Of a stretch of DNA of 64,000 nt, positions 1 through 7,828 are shown piece after piece. The notes below the pieces were generated by a model. The model saw only the letters and a program-made list of their open reading frames with translations. It was not told the DNA's origin and made no database searches. The DNA lies in the NCBI GenBank assembly GCA_945883845.1, contig CAMCYI010000005.1:62001-126000 (forward strand), given 5' to 3'. This stretch comes from Bacteriovorax stolpii (GTDB lineage: Bacteria > Bdellovibrionota > Bacteriovoracia > Bacteriovoracales > Bacteriovoracaceae). Numbering within the stretch: the first letter of the stretch is position 1; each line of letters starts with the position of its first letter. The position numbers were made by a program, and so were the translations under genes.

Positions 1-348
1 GAATGGGGACATTTCATCGTTGAGTTCGAGACTTTCAGCCACAAAGACAGCGAACAAATGTGCCATGCACTTTTCCTTATTCACGAGGATGAGCCGCAGA
101 CTGAAGATCTCGCAGGCCGGATCAAGCTGATGAAGCGGGTAATGGAAAGAGTATTCCCAGGAATGGAAGCTGCCATCAAGAGAGAAAATATCCGTTTTGA
201 TGAAGAAATGTTTGTCAGCGGTGTGAAAGATAATCTTCTCGAGCAACTTGGTTTTGACTATCCCACTCTACGTTTTTCCGGACAGATGAGTGCCATGCCT
301 TCTCACCTGACCCATGAAAAATTCATTGCACGCACTCTTCTTCACTAA
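1..348 (+). CDS. C-terminal part of an unrecognised protein (5' truncated by window)
   Basis: The reading frame is open from base 1 without a stop before 348, so the gene starts upstream of the window; an internal ATG at 58 is not needed. About 115 C-terminal residues are visible. They are soluble and mixed in charge, with no signal peptide or membrane segment in this part, and end ...ARTLLH. I do not recognise the family. The stop is 26 bases before the next start, so it could share a transcript with the exported protein at 375. It is probably a real gene, because codon usage resembles the neighbours and the frame stays open to the edge. Confidence 0.6.
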   Translation, partial: EWGHFIVEFETFSHKDSEQMCHALFLIHEDEPQTEDLAGRIKLMKRVMERVFPGMEAAIKRENIRFDEEMFVSGVKDNLLEQLGFDYPTLRFSGQMSAMPSHLTHEKFIARTLLH

Positions 349-374
349 AAAATATTTTTCCTAAAGGAGTCCTC

Positions 375-971
375 ATGAAAATTCTGATGGCCTTGGCCCT
401 CTTTGCATTCTCTCTGACATCTATCGCGCAGACACGCCTCGTTTCGATTGATGCTTTCGATCTCGCTTACTCTGGAGGTCTTTCATTCAATCACCGCGAA
501 GGCAAAGGCCCTAATAGAAGTGCAAGTGAGTTTCGTCTCAATTTAAATTTCGCTCAGAACATAGAGCAGTACGCTGGTCTAATGTGGAAAGCCCAGGTGA
601 ATTTCAACCGCGAGAATGTTGATTGGGGCAAGCAGGATACGTTCGAATCTTCTTACGGAGTGGGCGGCGGAATTCTTTATAACTTTCAGCACGACGATAT
701 CAAAAACTCTTATCTTGCTGGTGCCATGGTCGGTATTGAAAGAGCTACCTATGAGTACGGTGACGAGGATGATCAGTCTGGATTTAATTTCTGGATCAAT
801 TTCGAAGCTGGTAAACGTTTCGATCTCGGAAAATATTCAGCCGCAAACATTTCTTTTGCCCCTACGGTTTCGTTAAATGTGAAGAGATACGGTGGTGATA
901 TTCGTGATGATTATTTCCGAAGTGGGACTGATCTTCGCTTCAATTTTTTAAAATTTGATATTCTATTTTAA
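375..971 (+). CDS. Small outer-membrane beta-barrel-type protein
   Basis: This 198-residue protein has a typical Sec signal peptide (MKILMALALFAFSLTSIAQ, likely cut after AQ). The mature part is rich in alternating aromatic and polar residues and ends in a hydrophobic aromatic residue (LKFDILF), the usual C-terminal signature of outer-membrane barrels. Glycine- and tyrosine-rich strands fit an 8- to 10-stranded barrel. An AAAGGAG ribosome binding site lies just before the ATG, and an intrinsic terminator follows directly. The family is not recognised. The outer-membrane location is inferred from composition and the terminal phenylalanine. Confidence 0.75.
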   Translation: MKILMALALFAFSLTSIAQTRLVSIDAFDLAYSGGLSFNHREGKGPNRSASEFRLNLNFAQNIEQYAGLMWKAQVNFNRENVDWGKQDTFESSYGVGGGILYNFQHDDIKNSYLAGAMVGIERATYEYGDEDDQSGFNFWINFEAGKRFDLGKYSAANISFAPTVSLNVKRYGGDIRDDYFRSGTDLRFNFLKFDILF

Positions 972-988
972 AACTGATTTCTCCTATG

Positions 989-1016
989 AAAAAGGGCCAC
1001 TTGATGGCCCTTTTTG
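989..1016 (+). terminator. Rho-independent terminator after the 375-971 gene
   Basis: A GGGCCA / TGGCCC stem extended by A-T pairs, with a CTTGA loop, is followed by a run of five T residues. It lies 20 bases after the stop and would end transcripts of the preceding barrel protein. Confidence 0.85.
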
Positions 1017-1062
1017 TTAAAAAAAATCTCATCGGGGCAATCGCTGTCAAAAATTTGATACT

Positions 1063-1074
1063 CATTCATGAATG
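1063..1074. promoter_or_regulatory. Palindrome CATTCATGAATG upstream of a major barrel gene
   Basis: A perfect 12-bp palindrome lies 124 bases before the 1198 start. The half sequence CATGAATGAA at 1067-1076 recurs as a direct copy at 1153-1162, closer to the gene. The repeated element in a 180-base AT-rich leader suggests a regulator binding site or leader signal. No protein is assigned. Confidence 0.35.
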
Positions 1075-1197
1075 AATAAAAAAAAAGTCATTTACAAAGG
1101 TATGGTGCGGAGTCACACTTTAAATAATAGATATACTTAGTTTTAATACAACCATGAATGAAATGACTTTGTGTCATAATCAAAAAAGGGAGATTTC

Positions 1198-2433
1198 ATG
1201 AAAAAGCAGCTAACAGTAGCCTTAGGCCTTGCTGTCATCGCAGCACCAGCCTTCGCAACTAAAGCTCGTCTCGAGGCTTTGGGCGAAGACAATTACGGTT
1301 CTTACTACATCAACGACAACCGTAACATGTTCCTTAACCCTGCTCGCATCAACGATCACAAAGATACTGTGAACTATGAGTTCGGTACTTCTGGTGCAGG
1401 CGGATCTGTAACTGATTCAACTGCAGCTCCAAAAGCTGAAGGTGGATTCACTAAAGGCCACGGTAACATGGTTTACGGACTTCAGTTCGGTAACACTTCT
1501 CCACAAGTTGGTCTCGTACGCGGTCTCGCTGGTACTGGCGGAACTGGTGGATCTGCACTTTCTGAGCGTCAACCTTGGGACCTTTTCGTTGGCGGCGACG
1601 CTGGTATGAAATGGGGTGCTAACTTTACTTATGAAAACCACGATTCAGGCCGTGCTGATAGTGATACTCGTATCTCTTCTTCAGCTCTTCGCACTCGTCT
1701 TGGTGTTGTTATGGGTGACCTTGATGTGTTCGCACACGTTTCTCTCAATAACAAAGCTAACAACCACCAGGGTGGAATGGTTGATGGTGACCTCGGTTAC
1801 CTCATCGGTGCAAGCCAGATGGTTAATAACTACCGTTTGTTCGCAGAGTGGAGACAAATCAATGCTGAGTACCGTTCAGATGCTGCAGTTGCTGCAGGTG
1901 GTACAGCTAGTAAAAAAGAAGATTTCAAATACAATCAACTTCGCCTCGGTGCTGCTCGTCAAGAGCGTCTTAATGACAAAGCATCTCTCTTTGCAAAAGT
2001 GATGATCGTTCGTCAAACAGCTGAAGATGATGGTGGATTCCTTGGTGGTAACGCTTCTAACACGCTTGGAACTGGAAACGGTTTTGCAGCTGCTGGCGAT
2101 GCTACAATCTGGACTGCACCTCTTACTCTCGGTACTGAGTACAACGCAACTTCTTGGCTCGACCTTCGCGCTTCAATCTCTCAAAACGTTTACTCAAACG
2201 TAGAGACAGATCCTAAAGGCGGCGGCGCTGCTGGTAAGAAAGCTTCTGGCCATATCGCAAACACAGCTGTTCGCGCTGGTGCTTCAATCAAGTTCGGTGA
2301 GTTTTCTGTAGACGGTCTCCTTTCTACAGCTAACGACGGTGATGCTGCTAACACTACTGACGGTTCTACTGCTGGTGGTAACCTCCGTACTGACAAGTTG
2401 ATGACTCGCGTTTCTATGATCTACCGCTTCTAA
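1198..2433 (+). CDS. Probable abundant outer-membrane beta-barrel protein
   Basis: This 411-residue protein has a clean signal peptide (MKKQLTVALGLAVIAAPAFA). The mature N-terminus reads KARLEALG...RNMFLNPA, a pattern I associate with porin-like outer-membrane proteins of delta-type proteobacteria. The rest is glycine-, alanine- and serine-rich with alternating strands, and it ends MTRVSMIYRF with a terminal phenylalanine. Codon choice is strongly biased (repeated GGT, GCT, CGT, AAC, CTC), more so than in most neighbours, which suggests high expression. It has a GGGAG ribosome binding site, a long AT-rich leader and its own strong terminator, so it is probably monocistronic. The exact substrate or pore function is unknown. 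Confidence 0.8.
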   Translation: MKKQLTVALGLAVIAAPAFATKARLEALGEDNYGSYYINDNRNMFLNPARINDHKDTVNYEFGTSGAGGSVTDSTAAPKAEGGFTKGHGNMVYGLQFGNTSPQVGLVRGLAGTGGTGGSALSERQPWDLFVGGDAGMKWGANFTYENHDSGRADSDTRISSSALRTRLGVVMGDLDVFAHVSLNNKANNHQGGMVDGDLGYLIGASQMVNNYRLFAEWRQINAEYRSDAAVAAGGTASKKEDFKYNQLRLGAARQERLNDKASLFAKVMIVRQTAEDDGGFLGGNASNTLGTGNGFAAAGDATIWTAPLTLGTEYNATSWLDLRASISQNVYSNVETDPKGGGAAGKKASGHIANTAVRAGASIKFGEFSVDGLLSTANDGDAANTTDGSTAGGNLRTDKLMTRVSMIYRF

Positions 2434-2459
2434 GACCTGTTTAAATACTGGTGACGAAA

Positions 2460-2488
2460 TGGGCCCGGCTTTATGCCGGGCCTTTTTA
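2460..2488 (+). terminator. Strong rho-independent terminator after the 1198-2433 barrel gene
   Basis: A perfect 8-bp GC stem (GGCCCGGC / GCCGGGCC) with a TTTAT loop is followed by TTTTTATTT, 27 bases after the stop codon. Confidence 0.93.
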
Positions 2489-2587
2489 TTTCTCACACAT
2501 TCTCGCAATTAGCTAAACTCTGACTAATTCCATTTAGTTTTTTTAACCTTTCAAGTACAATCATGGGCAGAATAAGGAGTCATCACT

Positions 2588-3520
2588 ATGAAAAAAATTA
2601 TCGCAATTATCGCGATCGCGACTGCTACAAGTGCATTTGCGACAACTGATCTTGAATTTGGAGATTTGAACTACATCCTGAAACAAGGACAGTTCAACGT
2701 TCTCGCTAACGCCATTCACTCAACATACCAGGTGAAACAGGAAGCAACAAAAGTTGAAACTGAGGGTTATACCTTTCAGACAGCTTACGGTTACGGGATC
2801 ATGGATAACTTAAACTTGTATCTTGGACTTGATTACGATTGGAACATGAATGTTGCAAACGAGACGACGAACGATAGTAAGTACTCTCAGGACGGATTGA
2901 AGAATCCCTCTCTCACCCTTAATTATCGTTTAATGAATCAAACAGATTCTGCCGTTAACGTTGATATTGGTCTCACTGGTGCTTTCGCACTTCAGGATCA
3001 GGAACTTGGTGCTTCATCTGGTAATAAAACTAAAGATGGAAACGCTGCAGATGGAAGAAGTGCTTACACACTATTCGGTGCTGTTGGTCGCAAATGGAAC
3101 GAAGCAAATGAGTGGAGATTGTCAGGTGGGCTAGTATACCGTGCTGATGGGGAAGCCGACCAACTCGCAGTTGGTGGCTCAAAAGCTAATGTTGATACAG
3201 ATTCTTCTCAGGACATGTACTTGAGAGCAGCTTATCAGTACCGTCCAGTTCAGGAATTTATGATCACTCTTAGTGTTACTGGTACACGTGTTGGCGAAGT
3301 TGATCAGAAAGTTGGTGGTGTTAAAGCAAACTCTGAAGACCATAATGTCTATGACTTCGGGTTCACTGCTAAGTATCTCGTGAGCGACGGCATCATCATT
3401 AAATACATTTCTAATTACGGCAACAATCCTGATTATGATGTTAAAACTGGTGGCGTAAAAGAAGAGTACAAGAACATTCGTGCTTCTTACTACGGTCTCG
3501 GCGTCGACTTCCTGTTCTAA
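2588..3520 (+). CDS. Outer-membrane beta-barrel-type exported protein
   Basis: This 310-residue protein has a signal peptide (MKKIIAIIAIATATSAFA). The mature protein has many short amphipathic strands separated by polar or glycine turns and ends GLGVDFLF, so it has the terminal phenylalanine of outer-membrane barrels. It follows an AAGGAG site. The family is not recognised; it could be a porin or a surface barrel. It is the third exported barrel in a row, but each gene appears to have its own leader, and terminators separate them. Its stop overlaps the stop region of a small leftward gene by four bases. Confidence 0.75.
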   Translation: MKKIIAIIAIATATSAFATTDLEFGDLNYILKQGQFNVLANAIHSTYQVKQEATKVETEGYTFQTAYGYGIMDNLNLYLGLDYDWNMNVANETTNDSKYSQDGLKNPSLTLNYRLMNQTDSAVNVDIGLTGAFALQDQELGASSGNKTKDGNAADGRSAYTLFGAVGRKWNEANEWRLSGGLVYRADGEADQLAVGGSKANVDTDSSQDMYLRAAYQYRPVQEFMITLSVTGTRVGEVDQKVGGVKANSEDHNVYDFGFTAKYLVSDGIIIKYISNYGNNPDYDVKTGGVKEEYKNIRASYYGLGVDFLF

Positions 3521-3696
3521 TCAGATTTCTTATCCCGCGAAAGGGTCTCGGCTCTTTTGCGGGTTATAATCCAAAGTAAAAGTTTTTCACGATCGATTTC
3601 AACACCGCACTCTTCTAAAACTCTCTCCATTTTCTGAATTTTATTTTCAACCTCACTGAGATTTTCTAAAAGCGCCTGCACGTTACGAATAACCAT
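3517..3696 (-). CDS. Small coiled-coil protein (59 residues), unknown function
   Basis: Read leftward from an ATG at 3696, this encodes 59 residues. A near-perfect GGAGG ribosome binding site five bases upstream decides this start over a longer in-frame one at 3747. The protein is almost all helical and charged (leucine, glutamate, lysine heptads around residues 5-35), with a lysine- and arginine-rich tail. It has no signal peptide and no obvious HTH. An 18-bp perfect palindrome sits at 3729-3746, where its promoter would be. The last codons overlap the end of the upstream barrel gene, and part of the coding DNA forms a hairpin (3534-3563). Function is unknown; regulatory or adaptor roles are only guesses. 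Confidence 0.6.
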   Translation of the reverse strand: MVIRNVQALLENLSEVENKIQKMERVLEECGVEIDREKLLLWIITRKRAETLSRDKKSD

Positions 3697-3728
3697 GAAT
3701 TCCTCCATTGTTCTAGTATTGTAACTTG

Positions 3729-3746
3729 TGTTTGGTATACCAAACA
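3729..3746. promoter_or_regulatory. 18-bp perfect palindrome, probable operator
   Basis: TGTTTGGTATACCAAACA reads the same on both strands. It lies 33 bases upstream of the small leftward gene starting at 3696 and about 110 bases before the rightward gene at 3856. The TTGGT..ACCAA arms resemble operators of the FadR branch of the GntR family, but that match is from memory and no such regulator is encoded nearby. Confidence 0.55.
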
Positions 3747-3855
3747 ACAGGAAATATTCTTTCTAGTCGAATATAACACCACGCACATTTTAATCAGCTG
3801 ACACACCTTAAGAGGCCAATTAAAATGAAAGAGTTCGCTTACTTAAGGATGATGA

Positions 3856-5445
3856 ATGAACCGTCGGCAATTTGTCCTGTCTTGGGGTCGTAAACTATTT
3901 TTCGGTCTCTGTTGGCCTCTCTTTTCTTTGATTGGTTTGATCTATTTGCAGAGCTTTATCTTTCCTCAAACAACGATGGAAAGTTTCTATTTCATTACAA
4001 GTTTCATTGGTCTTTATGGTGGGCTTTGTACGCTCGCGTACTTTATTTTATACTGTCCGATTGTCCTGATATTTCCGACGTATTATTTTTCACGACTATG
4101 GTCACTCATCGTCATCATTCTTATCTCCAGCTTTCTTTTCTTTGATGCCTGTGTTTTTTCTCAGTACAGACTTCATCTCAATATGTTTTTCCTCAATCTT
4201 ATCTATCAGCAAGGGATCACTTCTTTTGTCAGTAGTAAGTCCATCATCATTCTGTTTGTGATCGCTACGTTTGTGGGTTCAATTGTCATTTGGTTCAGAG
4301 GAAACATGAGCTGGCGACAGATGCAGAAACGTTTTAGTAATCCTGTGGCGAACTGGTACCTCGTGCTCATTTTAGTTTCATTCGGTATCAGTCATTTATG
4401 CAGAATCTATTCTTCTCAGTCCCTGGAACGTATGCGGACATTGTTTCCGGTCAACTACGCGCTCAGTGGAAGCTTTGAAAACAAACCTGTGAAAGATGTA
4501 GGTCGTCTGTATTACCCGAAAGAAGATCTGAAGTGTAATGGTAAAGGCCAGCCGAACATTGTCTTTATTGTCATTAAGAACCTGAATCAAGCAGTACTGA
4601 CTTCCGACATGAGTAACACAATTCCTCACATGCAGAATCATGGATATGTTTACCAGAATCACTTCAGCGGCGGTACTTCTCAGGAAGGCGGACTTTTCTC
4701 ACTGATTTACTCTCTCCCTGCAACTTATGCCGATGCTTTCAGGAGAGAACAAACTGCACCTGTCTTCTTTAATGAACTTACTAAACGCAAGTATCAACCA
4801 GTTTCGTTTTTTCAGAGTCAGGATAAAACTGACTCTCTCTTTTCATATTTTAATCCGCAGGTCATTCAGTCGGACATAATTGAGACATGGAAGAGCTGGA
4901 TTGTTCAGAGAACATCAACTGATCCACTATTTGCTTTCTTTTATCTTGATGAAATCAATGCAGACATAAACACCAAGGCCATACTTCTCAGTATGCTTTC
5001 TTCGCACGTACTGAAAGATACAACTTTCGTCATCACGGGTGATCACGGATCTGACCTTGCTGACGTTGAAGTTTCTCATGCCAAGGTCGCGACACCACTC
5101 ATCATTATCTGGCCTCACCGTGCTCATAAATCTTTCAACCATTTCACATCTCACTATGATGTGATTCCGACTCTCATGCGCGAACTTTGGAATTGTAAAT
5201 CTGCTTACAGCAACTACAGTATCGGTAAGTCCCTGAATGATCCTCCTGAGCATTCATGGCATATGATCGAAGTTGAAAATGACTTTGCCCTCATGGATAT
5301 GCAGAAGAGTAACTTCACCCGCATCACTTCTCACGGGGGATTTGATGTTAAGGATTTTGCTGGACAGGAATTACCTGCTTCGAGAGGAAGAACGGAACTC
5401 ACACTTAAAGCTTTGCGGGATAATTTTAAATTTTATAAACGCTGA
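3856..5445 (+). CDS. yejM: YejM/PbgA(LapC)-like inner-membrane sulfatase-fold protein
   Basis: The N-terminal part has five membrane segments (about residues 15-34, 45-75, 81-104, 128-147, 166-185), followed by a periplasmic alkaline-phosphatase/sulfatase-fold domain from about residue 230. The stretch around residues 96-118 (FFDACVFSQYRLHLN) and the region around 265-292 (SGGTSQEGGLFSLIYSLP) match my memory of E. coli YejM. That protein binds lipid A and controls LpxC turnover through LapB. Length is 529 against about 586. GDHG is present at 395-398, but the first metal-ligand position after NIVFIVI is a lysine. Its end overlaps rlmC convergently by 13 bases. A role in sensing LPS is inferred from the family. 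Confidence 0.72.
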   Translation: MNRRQFVLSWGRKLFFGLCWPLFSLIGLIYLQSFIFPQTTMESFYFITSFIGLYGGLCTLAYFILYCPIVLIFPTYYFSRLWSLIVIILISSFLFFDACVFSQYRLHLNMFFLNLIYQQGITSFVSSKSIIILFVIATFVGSIVIWFRGNMSWRQMQKRFSNPVANWYLVLILVSFGISHLCRIYSSQSLERMRTLFPVNYALSGSFENKPVKDVGRLYYPKEDLKCNGKGQPNIVFIVIKNLNQAVLTSDMSNTIPHMQNHGYVYQNHFSGGTSQEGGLFSLIYSLPATYADAFRREQTAPVFFNELTKRKYQPVSFFQSQDKTDSLFSYFNPQVIQSDIIETWKSWIVQRTSTDPLFAFFYLDEINADINTKAILLSMLSSHVLKDTTFVITGDHGSDLADVEVSHAKVATPLIIIWPHRAHKSFNHFTSHYDVIPTLMRELWNCKSAYSNYSIGKSLNDPPEHSWHMIEVENDFALMDMQKSNFTRITSHGGFDVKDFAGQELPASRGRTELTLKALRDNFKFYKR

Positions 5446-6575
5446 AGCAAGACAAGAGTTTCAAAGTGACTGGTGTTGGGAAACATGTCGAATAGTTGCA
5501 CTTTGCTGACGACGTAACGTGAAGTCAGCCTAAGCAGATCCTCTGCGAGCGTTTTATAATCACAACTTGAGTAAATGATATGTTGAGGATCCGCTTCTAG
5601 AAGAAGCGGGAGGGCCCCGGCCAGTCCTCTTCTCGGAGGATTGACGAGGATAAGGTCCGGCGAAAAAATCAGGAGAGTGTTTCTTACCTTGCCCGCATCG
5701 GCACACTGAAAAGTCAGCTGCGAGAGTCCCTGGGCCTTCGCTGTCATGTTGGCAATCTCAACAGCTTCCGGATTAATTTCAATTCCCAATCCTGTCCTGA
5801 AACCTGAGGCACAGAAAAAGCTGAAGGCTCCTTGTCCTGCGAATAGTTCGGCGAATTTTTCAGGATGAAGTTCTTTGACCCAATCTGAAGCTGTCTGATA
5901 AAGCTTCAGTGCTACAGATTGATTTGTCTGAACAAAACCTTTGGTGCCCAGACTCATATCAACATGACCCAAATTGTGGTGAATTGCTTTCGTTTCAGTG
6001 AGAAGTATTTCTTTTTCTCCTTCGAGGATGGCATGAGGGACGGGTTGAATGTTGACGCTTACGACTTTTAGATCGGAGAATTCCTGAGTGAGCAATGAAA
6101 GATATTTTTTAATTCTTGAAACGGATTCCTCAGAACGGAGAACAAAACGAAGATACATGTCACCGCTGCCCTCAGAATAAAAGGCGATGATACCTTTCAG
6201 TTCACCTCTCTTGTCAGCGATAGAGTATGGAGCAAGATTTGATTTTCGAATGAATTCAGGGAGTGATGAAATAAGTTGATTGAGTCGCTCATGGTGGAGG
6301 GGACAGGCGAGAAGTTCCCGGCCCTGATCAGGATAGTCTTTCCCCCACAGTCCGATGACAGGATGATCCACACTTCCAGTGACAACAAGTTTTGCTTTAT
6401 TGCGGAATCCCGTACGCTGGCCCGTGATCGTTTTTTCAATCAAACCAGAATAACTTTTTTGAAGCGCTGTCCTGAGTGCTTGTTCTTTCAAGTGAGTATG
6501 TTCTTGATCATTCAGCTCAATCAGGTCGCAGGAGCGACAAACGCCGGCATTAAAATAGCTGCAGAAAGTATTCAT
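5433..6575 (-). CDS. rlmC: 23S rRNA (uracil-747-C5)-methyltransferase RlmC
   Basis: This 380-residue class I SAM-dependent m5U RNA methyltransferase is close to E. coli RlmC along its length. An N-terminal 4Fe-4S cysteine set (C5, C13, C16 and the cysteine of LLACPLHH near 91) is followed by GFRNKAKLVVTGSV. NIQPVPHAILEGE comes next, then the SAM-binding Rossmann motif (ELFAGQGAF), the LVNPPRRGL motif, the catalytic cysteine in IIYSSCDYK, and the C-terminal VQLFDMFPNTSHFE. It methylates U747 of 23S rRNA in known members. It is divergent from mtgA with only 30 bases between starts, sharing a symmetric -10-like element. A second m5U-type enzyme sits at 12701-13798. Confidence 0.92.
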   Translation of the reverse strand: MNTFCSYFNAGVCRSCDLIELNDQEHTHLKEQALRTALQKSYSGLIEKTITGQRTGFRNKAKLVVTGSVDHPVIGLWGKDYPDQGRELLACPLHHERLNQLISSLPEFIRKSNLAPYSIADKRGELKGIIAFYSEGSGDMYLRFVLRSEESVSRIKKYLSLLTQEFSDLKVVSVNIQPVPHAILEGEKEILLTETKAIHHNLGHVDMSLGTKGFVQTNQSVALKLYQTASDWVKELHPEKFAELFAGQGAFSFFCASGFRTGLGIEINPEAVEIANMTAKAQGLSQLTFQCADAGKVRNTLLIFSPDLILVNPPRRGLAGALPLLLEADPQHIIYSSCDYKTLAEDLLRLTSRYVVSKVQLFDMFPNTSHFETLVLLQRL

Positions 6576-6579
6576 CAGT

Positions 6580-6589
6580 TATAATTATA
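6580..6589. promoter_or_regulatory. Symmetric TATAATTATA, shared -10 for divergent rlmC and mtgA
   Basis: The 30-base gap between the divergent starts at 6575 and 6606 contains the self-complementary TATAATTATA, which reads as a consensus -10 hexamer on both strands. Leftward, the predicted start site would fall within about two bases of the rlmC ATG, giving an almost leaderless message. The -35 regions are weak on both strands. Confidence 0.45.
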
Positions 6590-6605
6590 CCTGAAGTTAC
6601 ACCCT

Positions 6606-7361
6606 ATGAAACCTTTCGCCCGTAAAACAATCATAATCCTGATTCTGTCCGGTCTTATTGCGCCGGTGATCCTGTATTTTTATATTCTCAGGCACCACGA
6701 CGTCGAGCGACTGAAGATACTTTATCCCGTGGTTAAAATAATTTCAAAGAAAGAAGTTGAAGTGAGCTTCAGTCCAAAGAAACCTTCTTACTGGATTTCG
6801 TTGAAAGATATTTCTAAGGCCGGCCAGTGGGCCATTATCCTTTCTGAAGACTGGGCTTTTTTCCAGCATCACGGCGTTGATGTCGAGCAAATGAAAGTGG
6901 CATTGAATGAAATGTGGACTGAGAAAAGGTTTCGGGGTGCCAGCACCATCTCGCAGCAGATGGTGAAAAATATTTTTCTGACTGAAGACCGAACGATCTG
7001 GCGAAAAATTAACGAATATATACTGGTTCAAGAAACTGAGAAGTACCTGAGTAAGGAAAAGATTCTGGAAGTTTATCTCAACAGTATTGAATACGGTCCT
7101 GGTATTTATGGCATCAAGGCAGCCTCCAATCACTACTTCAAAAAACGTCCCTCCCAGCTTTCTCCCCGGGAAGGTGCTTTCCTTGCCATGCTCCTACCGA
7201 GTCCAAAAAAATATTATCTTTCTTTCAAGCGAAAGAGACTAACGACGTTTGCGAAGGCCCGGATCAAATCTGTGCTGGAGAAAATGCGAATGGGGAAAAT
7301 TATCTCTCCTGAAAGATATGAGCAGGAACTAAGTGAAAAATTTGGTTGGGAATCAATCTAG
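6606..7361 (+). CDS. mtgA: Monofunctional peptidoglycan transglycosylase (GT51)
   Basis: This is a 251-residue inner-membrane enzyme with one N-terminal anchor (about residues 8-28) and a GT51 domain that polymerises lipid II into glycan strands. The catalytic glutamate is in EDWAFFQHHG (E81). The GASTISQQMVKNIFL motif lies at 111-125, the second acidic region at ETEKYLSKEKILEVYLN, and the C-terminal motif is GIYGIKAASNHYF plus LSPREGAFLAMLLPSP. There is no transpeptidase domain, so this is MtgA-like and not a class A PBP. The gene ends convergently on trmL with a four-base overlap. Confidence 0.92.
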   Translation: MKPFARKTIIILILSGLIAPVILYFYILRHHDVERLKILYPVVKIISKKEVEVSFSPKKPSYWISLKDISKAGQWAIILSEDWAFFQHHGVDVEQMKVALNEMWTEKRFRGASTISQQMVKNIFLTEDRTIWRKINEYILVQETEKYLSKEKILEVYLNSIEYGPGIYGIKAASNHYFKKRPSQLSPREGAFLAMLLPSPKKYYLSFKRKRLTTFAKARIKSVLEKMRMGKIISPERYEQELSEKFGWESI

Positions 7362-7828
7362 ATCAGGTGACGAAGGCACTCGTAGGCCACAGCTGTAGCA
7401 ACATTCGAGAGATTCAAGGATCTGATGTGCTCTGAGTACATGGGTAGTCGATAGAAGTTATTCTTGTATTCATCCTCAAGCTGGTAAGGAAATCCCTTCG
7501 TCTCTCCACCAAAAATCAAATAGCAATCTTCTGAATAGGGAGCTTCGTAATGAAGCTTCTCGCCATTGTTCTCATAGAAGAAAAGTTTTTCGACGGGTGG
7601 TCTTTCCCGAATGAGAAAGTCTTCCCATGATTCAAATTCGCGCAGCTGAACAAATTTCCAGTAATCTAGTCCGGCCCTGCGGACGGCCTTCTCGTCAATT
7701 TCAAAACCATAGGGCTTGATCAGGATGAGTTCGATATTGAGTGCAACACAAGTGCGCCCGATGCTCCCGGTGTTACCGGGAATTTCGGGCGCAAAGAGAA
7801 CGATTTTAAAACGTGATTTATTTTCCAT
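7358..7828 (-). CDS. trmL: tRNA (cytidine/uridine-34-2'-O)-methyltransferase TrmL
   Basis: This 156-residue SPOUT-fold enzyme 2'-O-methylates the wobble base of certain tRNA-Leu species in known members. The N-terminal IVLFAPEIPGNTGSIGRTC, the RRAGLDYW segment, the FGGETKGFP knot motif and RSLNLSNVATAVAYE match TrmL almost motif for motif. Its ATG lies inside the end of pepA (11-base overlap), implying translational coupling in a pepA-trmL operon. Confidence 0.93.
   Translation of the reverse strand: MENKSRFKIVLFAPEIPGNTGSIGRTCVALNIELILIKPYGFEIDEKAVRRAGLDYWKFVQLREFESWEDFLIRERPPVEKLFFYENNGEKLHYEAPYSEDCYLIFGGETKGFPYQLEDEYKNNFYRLPMYSEHIRSLNLSNVATAVAYECLRHLI

Noticed and set aside
3534..3563. 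Ten-base-pair hairpin after the 2588-3520 gene
   Set aside because: No T-run follows on either strand and it lies within the small leftward coding region, so I did not call it a terminator.
3825..3893. Short upstream frame (22 codons) overlapping the YejM-like start
   Set aside because: It has an AGAGG-like site and could be a leader peptide, but nothing in its sequence suggests attenuation and it may be chance.
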